The notes below the pieces were generated by a model. That model made no database searches. It was not told where the DNA came from and saw nothing but the letters and a program-made list of their open reading frames with translations. Below, in pieces: positions 46,153 through 57,059 of a stretch of 64,000 nucleotides of DNA; positions within the stretch are counted from its first letter, which is position 1; every line of letters begins with the position of its first letter. The stretch is from Corallium rubrum (lineage: Eukaryota; Cnidaria; Anthozoa; Scleralcyonacea; Coralliidae): contig OZ035997.1 in the NCBI GenBank assembly GCA_964035015.1, forward strand, positions 59,894,285 to 59,958,284, in the 5' to 3' direction. The position numbers and the translations under genes were made by a program.

Positions 46153-46734
46153 GAATATGTGTGCAAATCCATGCACGACCGTACAGAACAAGGAGTAGCA
46201 TGCAGGAGAAAATCCCTTTGATTATGTTGATTATTAATTTTTTATTGGTGTATTCAGACAATTATATATTACAAGCGTTGAAAAAGCACTGAAAAGTACT
46301 GAAATCATAGCATTTATAAAATCCATGTGGTGCACAATAAACACTCTTGCTGACAACACATACTGTATTTCTTTCGTGGCTAAAAAAATTTGCGCGCAGC
46401 CTTGTGGAAATCTGTTGACCGCAAAAAGTTTCCCTGTAAAAAAAGAGAAAATAAATAACCTTTTTCAATGGAAATTTTTTAGAAAATGGCATTAAGTAAA
46501 AATGTTCTTTTAAAGTTTTCAAGATCAGATTGGAAAAAAAATAATAATCTTGAAACGTTAAAATAACGTTTGAGTAGTGAATAAAAATTAAAATAAAACA
46601 AATTAAATTTATAAATAAAGCAAAGGAAGCTATTGTATTGTAATTAATAGAGTCCATGCAGTGAAAGAAGGTTTGGTCTTAAGTAGATTTGTAATACACG
46701 GAAGTTGAAGAGGAACCCGTAATACTTCAAATGG

Positions 46735-46862
46735 AAATTGTGGGACAGTGAACTCGGGTGGAGAATGATAATGTGTTACTCCGAGTGTACTTGGCCCGGC
46801 GAGATTCGTACCCGCGACCTTCGGTTTACTAGTCCGACGACGCTCTACCAAAAGGGGAGTTC
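46735..46862 (-). mobile_element. tRNA-Thr-like SINE end, left arm
   Basis: On the minus strand: TGGTAGAGCGTCGTCGGACT, AGTAAACCGAAGGTCGCGGG and TACGAATCTCGCCGGGCC. D-arm end, an anticodon stem with AGT and the T loop are in tRNA order, followed by a shared tail ending in CCCACAATT. Confidence 0.8.
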
Positions 46863-48570
46863 AAGGTTTTTTTCGCCATATTGCAAGAGGTGCAAAACCA
46901 TTGGGGCGAGCGCGCGTCCATGCCTATTTATCCTTGTTAAAATCATAGCGAAACTCGCGAAGCAAGAAGGATATCCCTTCGGTTTTTGTCGAATTCGTCT
47001 TTAATCGTCGTTTGGATAGCTTTTCTGTGGTCTGATATGTTAGACCATTATCGCTAATAACCATCGCGTGGAAACGCTATAATACGAAAGTTTCCTCAAC
47101 TGAGGGGTGGCTGCGCAGTTATGACGGGCACAACTGAGTGATCCAGTGAACCAGAGTTCATCTTCGTCATCTGAAGTCTGAAATATCCACTCTCTCGTTA
47201 TCAAACGAAGTGTATTTATATGCCGGTATATCTCCTCGCAGGAAAGGGATACGTTTCGGGTTACGCGTGTTTACTTCTATATATATACACGTTCTTATCT
47301 GGCATATACAGGGCAAAATATAGTTAAATACAGTTTAAGTCTAACTATTAAGTATAAAGATAGAATCGTACATATTGATTGTATTTTTGTCGAATTAAAC
47401 GTGTAATTATTTTGAAGAACGAAACAATTTTATTTGGGAATTTGACACCATTGGCATTGAAGGCTGATATACGGATATTCCAGACAAATTTTTGCTTACG
47501 CCAAGTTTCTGCCGAAATCTGGTGATTTGGCCACTTATTAAGGACAAAAATTTTAAGATAATACCTCTTCACCCAACATAGACTGCGTTTGTTGTTATCG
47601 CAGTATCCCACTACACAGCGAGGCGTTTTGTCCTTGCTATAAAAATAGACAAACAGCCGCGTCCTGTGTCTGCCACAATAGCGCAGCCACCCCTCAGTTG
47701 AGGAGACTTTCGTATTATAGCGTTTCTGCGCGTTGGTTATTAGCGATGATGGTCTGAAATCAAAGAACGAACATACCAGACCACAGAAAAGCTATCCAAA
47801 CGACGATGAAAGACGAATTCGACAAAAACCGAAGCGATACCCTTCTTGCTTCGGGAGTTTCGCCATGATTTTAACAAGGATAAAGGCATGGCCGCGCGCT
47901 CGCCCCAATGGTTTTGCACGCAGCTAACTCGACGACGCGGCCTTAAAAACGTTAAAATGCAATGCATATAAGAGAAGACACAGTAAATTAACTGCCGTAT
48001 TTCATGTTTAAGCTTGTTTAATGGCTTTAGACGCTCCAGTTCTTGCTAAAACAGCCATAGTGTCTGAGCTGAAGTCATCGTTAAGAAACATCTCTCACTT
48101 CTCATCGCGTTCGCGTCGTTCTGAAGACGTAAAAATGTTGAAAGTGGCGTTGTTCACAGAACGAGGACGGTATTGATATATACTCTTGGGATTACAAATT
48201 ATTCATTCCCTTTGTTTTCATTAAGAACTCTTTTGTTTTTAAGGCGCGTCATCGAGCTTGCCGCGTCGTGGATCTTATAAAGTCCCTAATATGGCGGAAA
48301 AAAACCTTCAACTCCCCTATTGTGCTACAGGTCAAGTTAGAAACTGAAGGTCGAATGAACAATACTTAGGCTAGCTATTTGATATTTCGAAACAGACTAG
48401 TTTCTTCAATATCCAGACAACAGTCATGACGATTTCGGTCGCAAGGTTCGAATTCCAGCCGGCCAAGTAGAGTTTTCTCTACTTGTCCGGTATGGTTCGT
48501 CACTCGGAGTAACACCTCATTGTTATCCTCCACCCGAGTTCACTGTCCCACAATTACCATTCGAAATCGT
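46735..48570. mobile_element. 1.8-kb foldback element with tRNA-derived ends
   Basis: 46,735-47,115 and 47,680-48,570 are inverted copies; the right arm holds an extra 350 bp. They share GGGACAGTGAACTCGGGTGG, AACTGAGGGGTGGCTGCGC, GCTATAATACGAAAG, CGACAAAAACCGAAG (or complements) and the CCATATTG/AATATGG edge. The outermost parts are tRNA-derived, see the next entries. Between the arms lies AT-rich non-coding sequence. Confidence 0.88.
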
Positions 48571-48572
48571 AT
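48440..48572 (+). mobile_element. tRNA-like SINE end, right arm
   Basis: GGTCGCAAGGTTCGAATTCC followed by the same tail (CACTCGGAGTAACA, CCGAGTTCACTGTCCCACA). The D-arm half has diverged. Confidence 0.65.
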
Positions 48573-48617
48573 GATTTTGTGATAACATAAACGCAAACCA
48601 ATAATGGTCGTTGTACA

Positions 48618-48730
48618 TTTTCTCGGGCTACTGTGGTAGCGCCGAGTCGAGGTTTACCCTTCGTGTTTGTTTTTTTTCTATGTCGAGACACGTGATCGAG
48701 ATATTGCATTGCAATTACATCATCCCTAAT
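48618..48730. repeat. CTCGGGCTAC hairpin family, copy 2
   Basis: CTCGGGCTACTGTGGTAGCG and CCGAGTCGAGGTTT, then GTCGAGA and a GAGATATTGCATTG segment like copy 1. Confidence 0.75.
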
Positions 48731-49289
48731 TTTCATGCGCCATTTCTGAGGTTCCCACAGTGCAGTGCATTTTATCGACAACCAATATGCTTTACCAAAA
48801 AAACGAGAATTTTTCTTTGTTTGGCACAGGCTTGACTGCACTTCTTTGTTTGGCCTTTTGTTTTCTGCTTATGATTTATATGCTTTTGCGTACGTGTGCG
48901 CGCCGCTAGTCCCTAATATAATATCTTCAGAACTTCCAGAGGACATGTAAATGGCGCGGCGACGCATTGGATTACACGTACAGGTCATGCCGTTGCGAGT
49001 TCTTTCTTTTGAATAGCTTTAGCTTTCGATGAAGTGTTTTCAATTCGAATCTTGTTCTGGAACGGTGTTGGACTATTCGGTTTTTATAATATTTTGCAAG
49101 TGACCGAGTTATAGTTGATCAGTATAAACGCGGCTGGCAATTGTCTTCGTTGTAAATATGCTTACAAATTATGTTTACAACTGCACACGCCAATCGCGGT
49201 AGACCTACGTAAAACATGACGAGCTATTTCGAAACAACAATCGAAATCTAGTAAGGTTAGATATACTGCCGAAACAGAGAACATAGAAG

Positions 49290-49330
49290 TCTAACGTTTC
49301 AAGCGAAGGCCCTTCGTCAGACAGAAACGT
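49290..49330 (-). ncRNA. Hammerhead-like core, left arm
   Basis: Minus strand: CTGACGA (49,314-49,320), a GGGCCTTCGCTT loop and GAAAC (49,296-49,300), then GTTAGAC. Both conserved boxes are intact; helix II is short. Confidence 0.4.
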
Positions 49331-49367
49331 AAAAACTTTGTTTACACTCTTTACGTTTCTCCTCGTG

Positions 49368-49412
49368 TTTCTCTCTGACAAAGGCCCTTCGCTCGAAACG
49401 TTAGACTTCTAA
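49368..49412 (+). ncRNA. Hammerhead-like core, right arm, mutated
   Basis: CTGACAA (49,375-49,381) instead of CTGANGA, then GAAACGTTAGA. The conserved G of the first box is A here, which should abolish activity. TCT/AGA can still form helix I. Confidence 0.35.
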
Positions 49413-50479
49413 CTATATTTCGATTGTTGTTTCAACAATGCCTACGCAGCACGCTACTTTTATTTCACTATTTCGAAAAAGGTTGGCCCTGGAGTAATTA
49501 ATCAGGACCGAATAGAGAAAATAAGATATCGTATTACATTTGAAACGTGTGTTTCAAAACCAGTGGCGGCGCCAGGAGTTACATAAATTATCCGGATTGG
49601 GGGGCGGGGGGCACAAAAGATCCTGAGTGGGCATCTACGCCGAACATGAAATATTTATGACCAGCAGTCAGCCTGACCTTGGTGTACATTACTTCATATA
49701 ACATCAACGAAATGATATGTTACATCCAGATGCCAGAATCTCATTGTCTGGCGCAAAAAACACTCACAGCAGGTGGTCCCAGCAAATTTGTGAATTAGCA
49801 TGTCATAATAACACAAAAATAATACCACAATATATCATTTGAATCGTTTTTACCTCTACTATTCAAATTTTGGGTTGTCGGGTCTTGTCAGACAACCCAT
49901 TTTGCAAATTATGCTAATTTATGCTAATTATTATTAAAAATATTATTATAATCTATAACAAAATGTTAAATATTTAAACAATAAATGACCTTAGCACCAA
50001 ACTTTGGTGAAGTAAAATGAAAAGCACCATTTCACAAATTCAAATTGAAAAAATTAAAGCAATATAATAAAACGCGAATATTATATCGATTTTTTAGTAT
50101 TTTCCATTGGGCGACCCCCCGTGGTGCCGCTCGAGCGGGATCTCACTTATTTTGGAAATTTACAAATTAAAACAGAATTATACAAGAACATACGACCATA
50201 ATACATCATTAAGATCGTTTTTAAGTCAGCTATTCAGATTTGTTGTTATTTTGCATGATATTTACTCCTGTTTGCCATTACAACGCCGACAAGTCTAGGC
50301 AAATTTTGTTCGAAAAATGGCCGATCGGCCGACTTCGTTTTCGTCAAATTTTACCAAATTATTGCTAATCTACGAAATAATTACATCAAACAAATGCTTA
50401 TACTTACTTTAGGAGTTGTTACAGCAAAACATTTGGTTGGTTTCGCTTATATATTGACCAAAAAAGCCATTTTCTTCTT

Positions 50480-50975
50480 CACAGGCCTTCCGGCAGGAAT
50501 TGAACCCACTACACAGCCGGAAACGCACATGTTGTAACAGGTCTGCAGCCTGTCTGTTACAACTTGTCATGGACAAGCCGATATCCGGATGCGTTCGCAT
50601 GCCTTGTTCCGGTTTGTCGTGACAAATCTGCAACAGGTTGTTTGCAGGCTTGTTGCAAGTTGTTCTGACAAGCCGGAACAACATTGTCATCATCAGACCT
50701 GTAACAACTTGTTCCAACAACTTGCTGCAAGCTTGTTGTGAACAGATCGTAACAATATTGTCGTCATCAGACCTGTAACAACTTGTGAACAAGCTGTAAC
50801 AAGTCTGTAGTTGACAAGTTGTAACAAGCTTGATGAAACACGCGTTATTCTCGCGTCGTTTATGCACTGATTCTGCCTGAATTATTAGATTTCTTAAGTT
50901 TAGAAATAACGAAATTATCACACCCTGTGATACTTTCGTGATTTCTATACTTAAGGAATCTAATTCAGATAGAAT
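50480..50975. repeat. TTGTAACAAG-type repeat block 1 and adjacent palindrome
   Basis: From 50,480 to 50,840 the sequence is a degenerate array of CAACTTGTTGCAAGCTTGT-like words, each nearly its own complement. At 50,879-50,977 a 100-bp imperfect palindrome follows (CTGAATTATTAGATTTCTTA and complement). Confidence 0.8.
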
Positions 50976-50999
50976 ATAGACAAGTCAAATACAATTTAC

Positions 51000-52640
51000 A
51001 CAACTGCAAATATCTATCAAAGCAATTTTATTTTACAGAAGACAATTCAATACATTGCAAAAATTTGCGTTCATTTAACTGAATAAACTCAGCACTAAAG
51101 GTATAAGTAACAGATGATAAGATAAATTAATGTTTGTCATAAAAATAAAAGTATACCATTTCTTTTTGAACGTTTGTACTCCTCAGCATCAGTTTCATTC
51201 GTGGTTGGCACTCTGAAAGTTCCAGTCTGATCACCCTTTTTAGTTGACAGTTCTTTACTTTGAGTGCTGGACCAGCGGACCAGTTATGTCCCTTTTAAAA
51301 CAGTACGCACTTGCATGGATACTTGGACGTTAATTAAAAATAGAAATGAACTGCCACTCCCGACACATTTGATCTTGAATGTTGCCAACGACTGTTATCA
51401 TTCTTCAAAACTGAAATGCAAATCCACTGAGAACTTCTTCCAAACGGTGAACGTATGACGATTTAACACGAACCAGTCATATTTCAGTCCCATATCATGT
51501 CTCGATCAAAACCGGTAGACTTTTGTCCGTGGAATGGTGGATCCCGCTCTGTTTCAACTTTCAAACTGTGAAAAATAAAATTTAGCCAATGTCAACGGCA
51601 AGGGTCGTCCATGGTGACGCAAGTTTGTTTTCGTAATCTCATTCTCATTGGCTAGTGATTATATTTTATCGCATATGATTGGCTCTCTGAGCATAAAATG
51701 ATGCAAGCTCATTACTTCCTGTTTTTAGCCTCGAAGCTTCGAACTTTATTTACAAGCTGTTCGAAGGAAACACTTTGAAACTCAAAGATTTTTCGGACAA
51801 ACAAAACTTAAATTGGACCCACAAACATTAAATTGGAAATACAAACAGGGTTTGTAACAGATCAGTCACACAAGCAGTTTTGTATTCGAATTCGAAAGTC
51901 GCTTTTGCCGTGAAGTGCCGTGGAGGAAACAGTTTTAGGCTTAAAGATATTTCAGCTAAGTTCTGGTTTTTTTGTTATAAACCTTAAAATATGCCTGTTG
52001 TGAACTTGAACATAAGATTGAAGTGATAAATATGGGCATTATGATCGTATTAACGTTCCTATAGCTTTGATAAGTCGATATCTTTCAAAATTTTGCAAAA
52101 TGAATTAGTGATGTCTCGACATGCCTGGCCGTGATATGGCTGTCTTCGTAGTGTGTTGTGATATCAGAAACCGATGTTGTGCCGTCTTTCTCCTAAACAT
52201 TTATAGTTTGAATAAATAGCAATAACTAGCTTATAATTAGCTGTAATTGTTCTTCATTATTGTTTATTTTTTTCTTTGTTTCAAACACTTTTCCGTTCAC
52301 AAAAAACGTTTTGAAGTTTACCCACACAAAGACGTAAGATATAAAATACTAAATAAACGTTCTCTCTCTCTCTCTGCTTCAAGTGAACCGCTATTTAATA
52401 TGTTGTTCATTTCTGTAACGGTAGTCCCATGCAGTATCGATTTATTAGGAAAACTGGCGTGTTATAGCAGCTTCGGGGAACTGAGCAATCAAATTATTTA
52501 GCTGTTTAGCGGCTTTAGCCTGTTATAAATTGCGGTTTACACGTAATAAAATAATACCACAACGAATTTGTGTTCGACCAAACGTGATAAAGCAACCATA
52601 AATTAATTTGTCGGCGCCAGAAAAGCTAAAAAGCACAGCA
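51000..52640. other. Intron 11 stretch without recognised genes
   Basis: CATTGGCTAG and ATGATTGGCTC near 51,650-51,690 are CCAAT-like, but no open frame follows. Confidence 0.5.
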
Positions 52641-52674
52641 AAACGTCCATAAATTGTACGGATTTTATTTGAGG

Positions 52675-53050
52675 TTCTCTGCAGACTTGTACCAATTTGT
52701 TGTGACAAACGAAACACGGGTTGTCAATAACAAGTCCGTCGCAAGTTGTTGTCAACTTGGTGCAAGCTTGCAATAACATCTTGCGACAAGCCTGTTGAAA
52801 CAAGTTGGAACAACCTCGTCGGCTTCATGAGACTTGCTACAAGTTGTTCTATCAGATCTGGTATTCCATGTTCTCAACAGGTCTGTTACAACTTGTCCCA
52901 ACATCTTGTTACGGCTCTGCGGCCAACATGTTGTAACAGATCTGTTGTAACAAGTCTGTTAGAGCAGGATAAAATCAACAGGCTTGTTGCAACTTGTCAA
53001 CAGCTTGTAACAAGCCCGAAAATCATGCATGTTGTAACAAGTCTGTGAGA
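52675..53050. repeat. TTGTAACAAG-type repeat block 2
   Basis: Same type of words as at 50,480-50,840 (GTTGTAACAAGTCTGTTGA and variants). Confidence 0.85.
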
Positions 53051-53431
53051 TTTCTGGCTGTGTAGAACATGCTATGTAATCGAGTGAAATGCCCAATATT
53101 ACTTCTAATAAACCCATTTTCTTCTTGTTGTTTCGCCACGCTGCAACAAGATTCCCGGTGTCGTATTTCATCGCTCAGAGCTTGGGTAGTACTTCATGGC
53201 ATATCATTATAAAGGTTTCATTATAAAAAGAGATCTTTCAGGATCATTTTAAGCCTAAGGGGGGTAATTTTGGTCAAAACCTCGCAGGTTCACAACGAAT
53301 CGAAGTCATCCGTCAGCAGTGGCGGATGACAATAGGGCCGGACGAGAATGATTAACGAAAAGTTTATTTGGTGTCACATTGACAATAGACAGCTTTTTAT
53401 GGAATGTTTGTTTAAATATAAATAATTATCT

Positions 53432-53450
53432 ATTATTATTATTATTATTG

Positions 53451-53521
<71 letters not shown>

Positions 53522-53548
53522 TTTGTTATTATTATTTATTATTATTAT
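53432..53548. repeat. (ATT)n microsatellite
   Basis: About 35 trinucleotide units with a few interruptions, directly followed by hairpin family copy 3. Confidence 0.97.
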
Positions 53549-53680
53549 TACTCGGGCTACCTGTGGTAGCCGAGTCTAGGTTTCGGTGGCGTTTCTGTAT
53601 TATTTTTCTGGTCGACAAATTGCAATAATTGTATCATCCCGATAGGCTTTGCGAAACCACGTGGTGTGTTATCGATCTGG
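53549..53680. repeat. CTCGGGCTAC hairpin family, copy 3
   Basis: CTCGGGCTACCTGTGGTAGC then CGAGTCTAGGTTTCGG; GGCTTTGCGAAACC follows as in copy 1. Confidence 0.8.
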
Positions 53681-55331
53681 TATTGCTCCGTCTCGAAGCT
53701 TTTAGAATATCACAAGTGACTTTAGAACACTGTTATTAATCAGTCATGTGGCTGAAAATTGTGCTTGCTACGCTTACAACTGCAAATCGTGATGGCGGTA
53801 AATCTATACTAAACGGTGCTGAGCAATTTACAGTATATTTCGCTCTGGGTTAATATCCCGCTGTTTTGATCAAGACAAACTGATTATAAACGATTTATAT
53901 GATTTATTCAATTTCAATACTGAAAAGTATTACTCATGCTCACAATCTGATAACCTGCTGACTATTGAAAACTATCTGCAAGACGAGCGAGACATAAACA
54001 ACGTTGAAAACCAGAGGTTGAAAACAGAATTGACAATGCAAAGGACGGCCGTATTAAAGTGCTAAAAAAACAAAACAGGAAACGCCGTCCCGATAATCGC
54101 ATTAAATAATATAATACTTATGTCGCTTTAATTTCGCTCGAGCGTAAAATGATCATGCAACACGTATTTTCGATAAACATCTCAGCCCTGCGCTCATCAT
54201 ATTAACACTTAAAATCAAAATTTGCAATATAAAAAGGAACATATAGAGAAATGATTTAGCAAATATTTGAAAAAGTGAAAAAAAAATAATTGGGGCGTAA
54301 GACCCGCTTAAACTCCAACGCAATCAGCCTAACCCAAGCCCCAACCCTAATCTTAACTCTAATCTTAAAATGACAATCTTAGGTAAATTGGGAAAAAACA
54401 GGAAACGTGGTCGCTTATCGCATTGTTAAAAGAATGTGATAATATTTCGCTTTCGTTGTCATCTTTACTATGTTAGATTCTTGTCACGTGAATTGATTTG
54501 TCTCAACAATGATCAACGCGCTTTTTGAATAAGTATTTTGTACGCGTACATGTAACTCAAGCAGTACCAAGCGAAGTTGATTTCTGCGTATATACAGGCA
54601 TATAGATAAGACATCTTGGCCAAGGGCCTAACATGTCAACAGTACATCTCTGAAAACATATTCGTATTTCAGAAAGATCCTGATTCGAAGCCAAACAAGC
54701 ACTCACTCTGTCTCTTCGTCCATGGAAAGCTTGTCGTTTGAGCGAGAAAGTTGAAGCGCGTTACGAAATAATTATAATAACACTTTGCATGTATGGTTTT
54801 ATTACGCGATGCTGAATTACTGAACACGAAAAAGTATTGCATGTAAATAAAACGAGCGCATTTCCCGCGCGCTTGCTTTAGTATAAGATAACATAACACT
54901 CATAACAGTGAATACATATATCATAACCTAAAAGCTGAAATACATACTATCTGGTGTATAGGTATATGGTTTAGAAAGCAGTCACTGATTAGCAAAAATT
55001 GACAAAATCGTTTAAACTTTACTGTATATAGACGGACCAGTAGACCACTGTCAGCTATCAACTCGTCGTGGATATTTTCTTGGGGTCTTGTGATTGCGTG
55101 CAATTATCCTGCCTCCTCCACTGGCTCTTCTTATAATTTTTAGGAAAATATTTAAGTTAAATTTCTCATGTTGAGCGAAGCTCGATCGGGTTTGTGAAGC
55201 CAGGGAACTAGCGTAGAGCGCGCGCAATGATTGATGGAAAAGCCAGGCGAGAGAGGGGAAGAGCCTGCTAAATCCTGTATCGAAAAGTTGCAAATTTGTT
55301 CCAAACTGTGAAAAAAGGCTTAATTTCGGAA

Positions 55332-55667
55332 ATGGCGGAATCTTTTGACGACTGTGGTCCTTTGCTGGAACTAGAAGACTTTTCTGACGACTCTTGCAAA
55401 GATTTGGAAGTTTCCATGAGCGATCTGAGTCTTTACGACGGTATTAAGTGTTGATCAAGTGGCCATGCATGTTGTGAGTTGTTTACATATTTTACTTGAA
55501 ACATCGATCTTCTGCAACTGAGCGATCAGGTTTTTAGTTCTGGTGTATTGTTATCTTCAGATGATCAAACAAGAACAAGCACGCCGTTAGAAGGTAGTCC
55601 TATTGGAGGAAAACATCATCTCACGCCTTCATCGAAACAAACCAACCTCGAACCAAGAACCGTCTGA
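55332..55667 (+). CDS. Small two-exon acidic protein inside the 1.1-kb element
   Basis: Exon 55,332-55,440 starts MAESFDDCGPLLELEDF and ends with donor GTATTA. Exon 55,561-55,667 starts after TTATCTTCAG, phase 1, and ends at TGA. The product would be 71 residues, very acidic at first, then Ser/Thr/Pro-rich (TSTPLEGSPIGG). The ATG context GGAAATGG is good. No domain is recognised; it may be the N-terminal part of a transposon or captured host gene. An (AT)n run follows at 55,690-55,739. Confidence 0.45.
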
Positions 55668-55698
55668 GGCCTTATCGGAATTACAAAAATATATATAA

Positions 55699-55743
<45 letters not shown>

Positions 55744-55781
55744 CAAAAACAGATCATTCAAGCACGAAATATATGAAATAG

Positions 55782-56183
55782 TTATGCGGTAACCTTTGAT
55801 TTCCATTTGGAGGGAGAAGATATGTATCTCAACGTTTCTTGGCTATGTAGATGCCGCATGGTTAAAGCAAATTTTGCCAAATCTTTTGCGGTGTACTCCT
55901 TCTTATTAATAAATATTCGAAAATGTTGACCTAGTTCGCTCTCTTCAGAGAATATCAACTTTTCGACGCATTGAACCTCTGGACAGATGGTTTTGTGCGC
56001 TTGGAACGCAACGCGGAAGGGCCTGTAAATATTCACGCAAATTTCTGTTCGATCCGCCATTACAGAACACGCCATCTTGGCCGCAGGATTTGCCAGTCGC
56101 TTCTCCCCTTTTCCCCTTCCCGCCTTCCCTCGCGCCCCCTCAGCATAGGCCCCACTGATGGCCCCCCTCTCAAATTTACTCAT
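55782..56183 (-). CDS. Unrecognised 133-residue ORF inside the 1.1-kb element
   Basis: Balanced protein-like composition, including EICVNIYRPFRVAFQAH, CPEVQCVEKLIFSEESELG and AKDLAKFALTMRHLHS. The first 45 residues are Gly/Ala/Arg-rich and may be untranslated; MACSVMADRTEI contains alternative starts. It converges on the two-exon ORF. No family recognised; it could be a captured gene fragment. Confidence 0.45.
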   Translation of the reverse strand: MSKFERGAISGAYAEGARGKAGRGKGEKRLANPAAKMACSVMADRTEICVNIYRPFRVAFQAHKTICPEVQCVEKLIFSEESELGQHFRIFINKKEYTAKDLAKFALTMRHLHSQETLRYISSPSKWKSKVTA

Positions 56184-56360
56184 TCTTGAAAAGCGACTGG
56201 GGACGAGGCAGGCAATTATCCATGACCTGAAGCGAAACTAGACTCCCAATCGTCCAGTGGTTCTTCTGATGCACGCTCGTAAACCCTTCGGAAATACGAA
56301 TAAGACTTCTGAAGTATACTTATTAGCTTTTCGCCTTGATCACGTTATTGACAAAAACAT

Positions 56361-56402
<42 letters not shown>

Positions 56403-56449
56403 CCGGGGTAATGACATAGCGGTTATAGTTTAGCAACCAGTATCCGCAA

Positions 56450-56745
56450 AAACGCTGACACCGTTTTGCTGGAAATTTATCTCGGAATCGAACTACAAAC
56501 AAAATAAAACGTTTTGTCCTTACGTCGCCCCTAGTGAAGCCTCTTGGTTTTACTTGAAAGACTTGAAATATTTGCAACTATTATTGGCTTATTTTTATCG
56601 CAAAATCAAATACAACATTTCACGTATTCTACAAATTAGTAGCATTCTAACGATTTCTATTTTATTTTTGTAGCATAAATTCTGAAGAATTGATAGCGCT
56701 TTATCAAAATGGCTCTGCAAACCTTAAGGAAGACCTTAATCTATT
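56450..56745. mobile_element. Second copy of the TTAAGGTCTTCG MITE, next to exon 12
   Basis: Matches 40,655-40,905: GCTGGAAATTTATCTCGGAA, ATCGCAAAATCAAATACA, TTCTATTTTATTTTTGT, and the end AAACCTTAAGGAAGACCTTAA. Its end lies about 18 bp before the exon 12 acceptor. Confidence 0.85.
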
Positions 56746-56763
56746 TCACTATATTCTTTTTAG

Positions 56764-56931
56764 ATTGTACTGACCCAAAGTATTTTTTTACCTTCACGAG
56801 CAAGAATTCATTTCAGCTGAAAAACAAATGTCTTCGACCAATCAGCATCAGATGGCCGGAAGGAACCGATTTGATTAGTTTCCGTTGTGAAGACTATATA
56901 AGTACCTACAATATTCTCGATGTCATAAAGG
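56764..56931 (+). CDS. Exon 12 (last seen): second ricin-like segment
   Basis: Acceptor TTCTTTTTAG ending 56763, donor GTAAGC at 56932; phase 1 in and out. Incoming G plus AT makes aspartate: DCTDPKYFFTFTSKNSFQL, KNKCLRPISIRWPEGTDLI and SFRCEDYIS. The spacing C-x-x-x-x-x-F-x-F/L-x-x-x-x-S-F/I-x-x-x-x-x-K-C-L-R-P resembles the module in exon 11. No stop, so the gene continues beyond the window or into unrecognised exons. Confidence 0.85.
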
Positions 56932-57059
56932 GTAAGCTGTATTTTTAGTCATCTTTTAATAACAAGAAAAAAGTGCGCTAGCTTTTACACTAAGGCTATA
57001 AACCAACAGCAAGCACGTTATATTACATGATAGTAGGTAACCCCCACAATACCGTAACA

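Larger units (their letters stand above)
49235..49467. mobile_element. 233-bp inverted insertion with two hammerhead-like cores
   Basis: Flanked by CTATTTCGAAA on both sides (49,224-49,234 and 49,468-49,478), an 11-bp target duplication. Arms are inverted: CAACAATCGAAAT, AGAAGTCTAACGTTTC and GCGAAGGGCC-type sequence appear in both. The left arm carries a minus-strand core and the right arm a plus-strand core. Size and structure parallel the 219-bp insertion at 30,446. Confidence 0.75.
55109..56211. mobile_element. 1.1-kb DNA transposon with 9-bp target duplication
   Basis: Flanked by GCAATTATC at 55,100-55,108 and 56,212-56,220; the empty site is seen in family F copy A at 31,330-31,338. Imperfect inverted ends CTGCCTCCTCCACTGGC and CTGCCTCGTCCCCAGTC (complement of right end). 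A 9-bp duplication is usual for Mutator-like elements, but no transposase is visible. It carries a two-exon plus-strand ORF and a convergent minus-strand ORF. Confidence 0.85.
54290..56455. repeat. Repeat family F, copy C, split by a transposon
   Basis: 54,290-55,108 matches copy A from about 30,280 to 31,338; 56,212-56,455 continues with copy A 31,330-31,545. The 1.1 kb between them is a separate element. A (CA)n run sits at 56,362-56,401. Confidence 0.85.

Noticed and set aside
50409-50921. 170-codon minus-strand frame rich in Cys, Leu and Thr
   Set aside because: It falls on the TTGTAACAAG repeat block; the apparent cysteine pattern follows the repeat.
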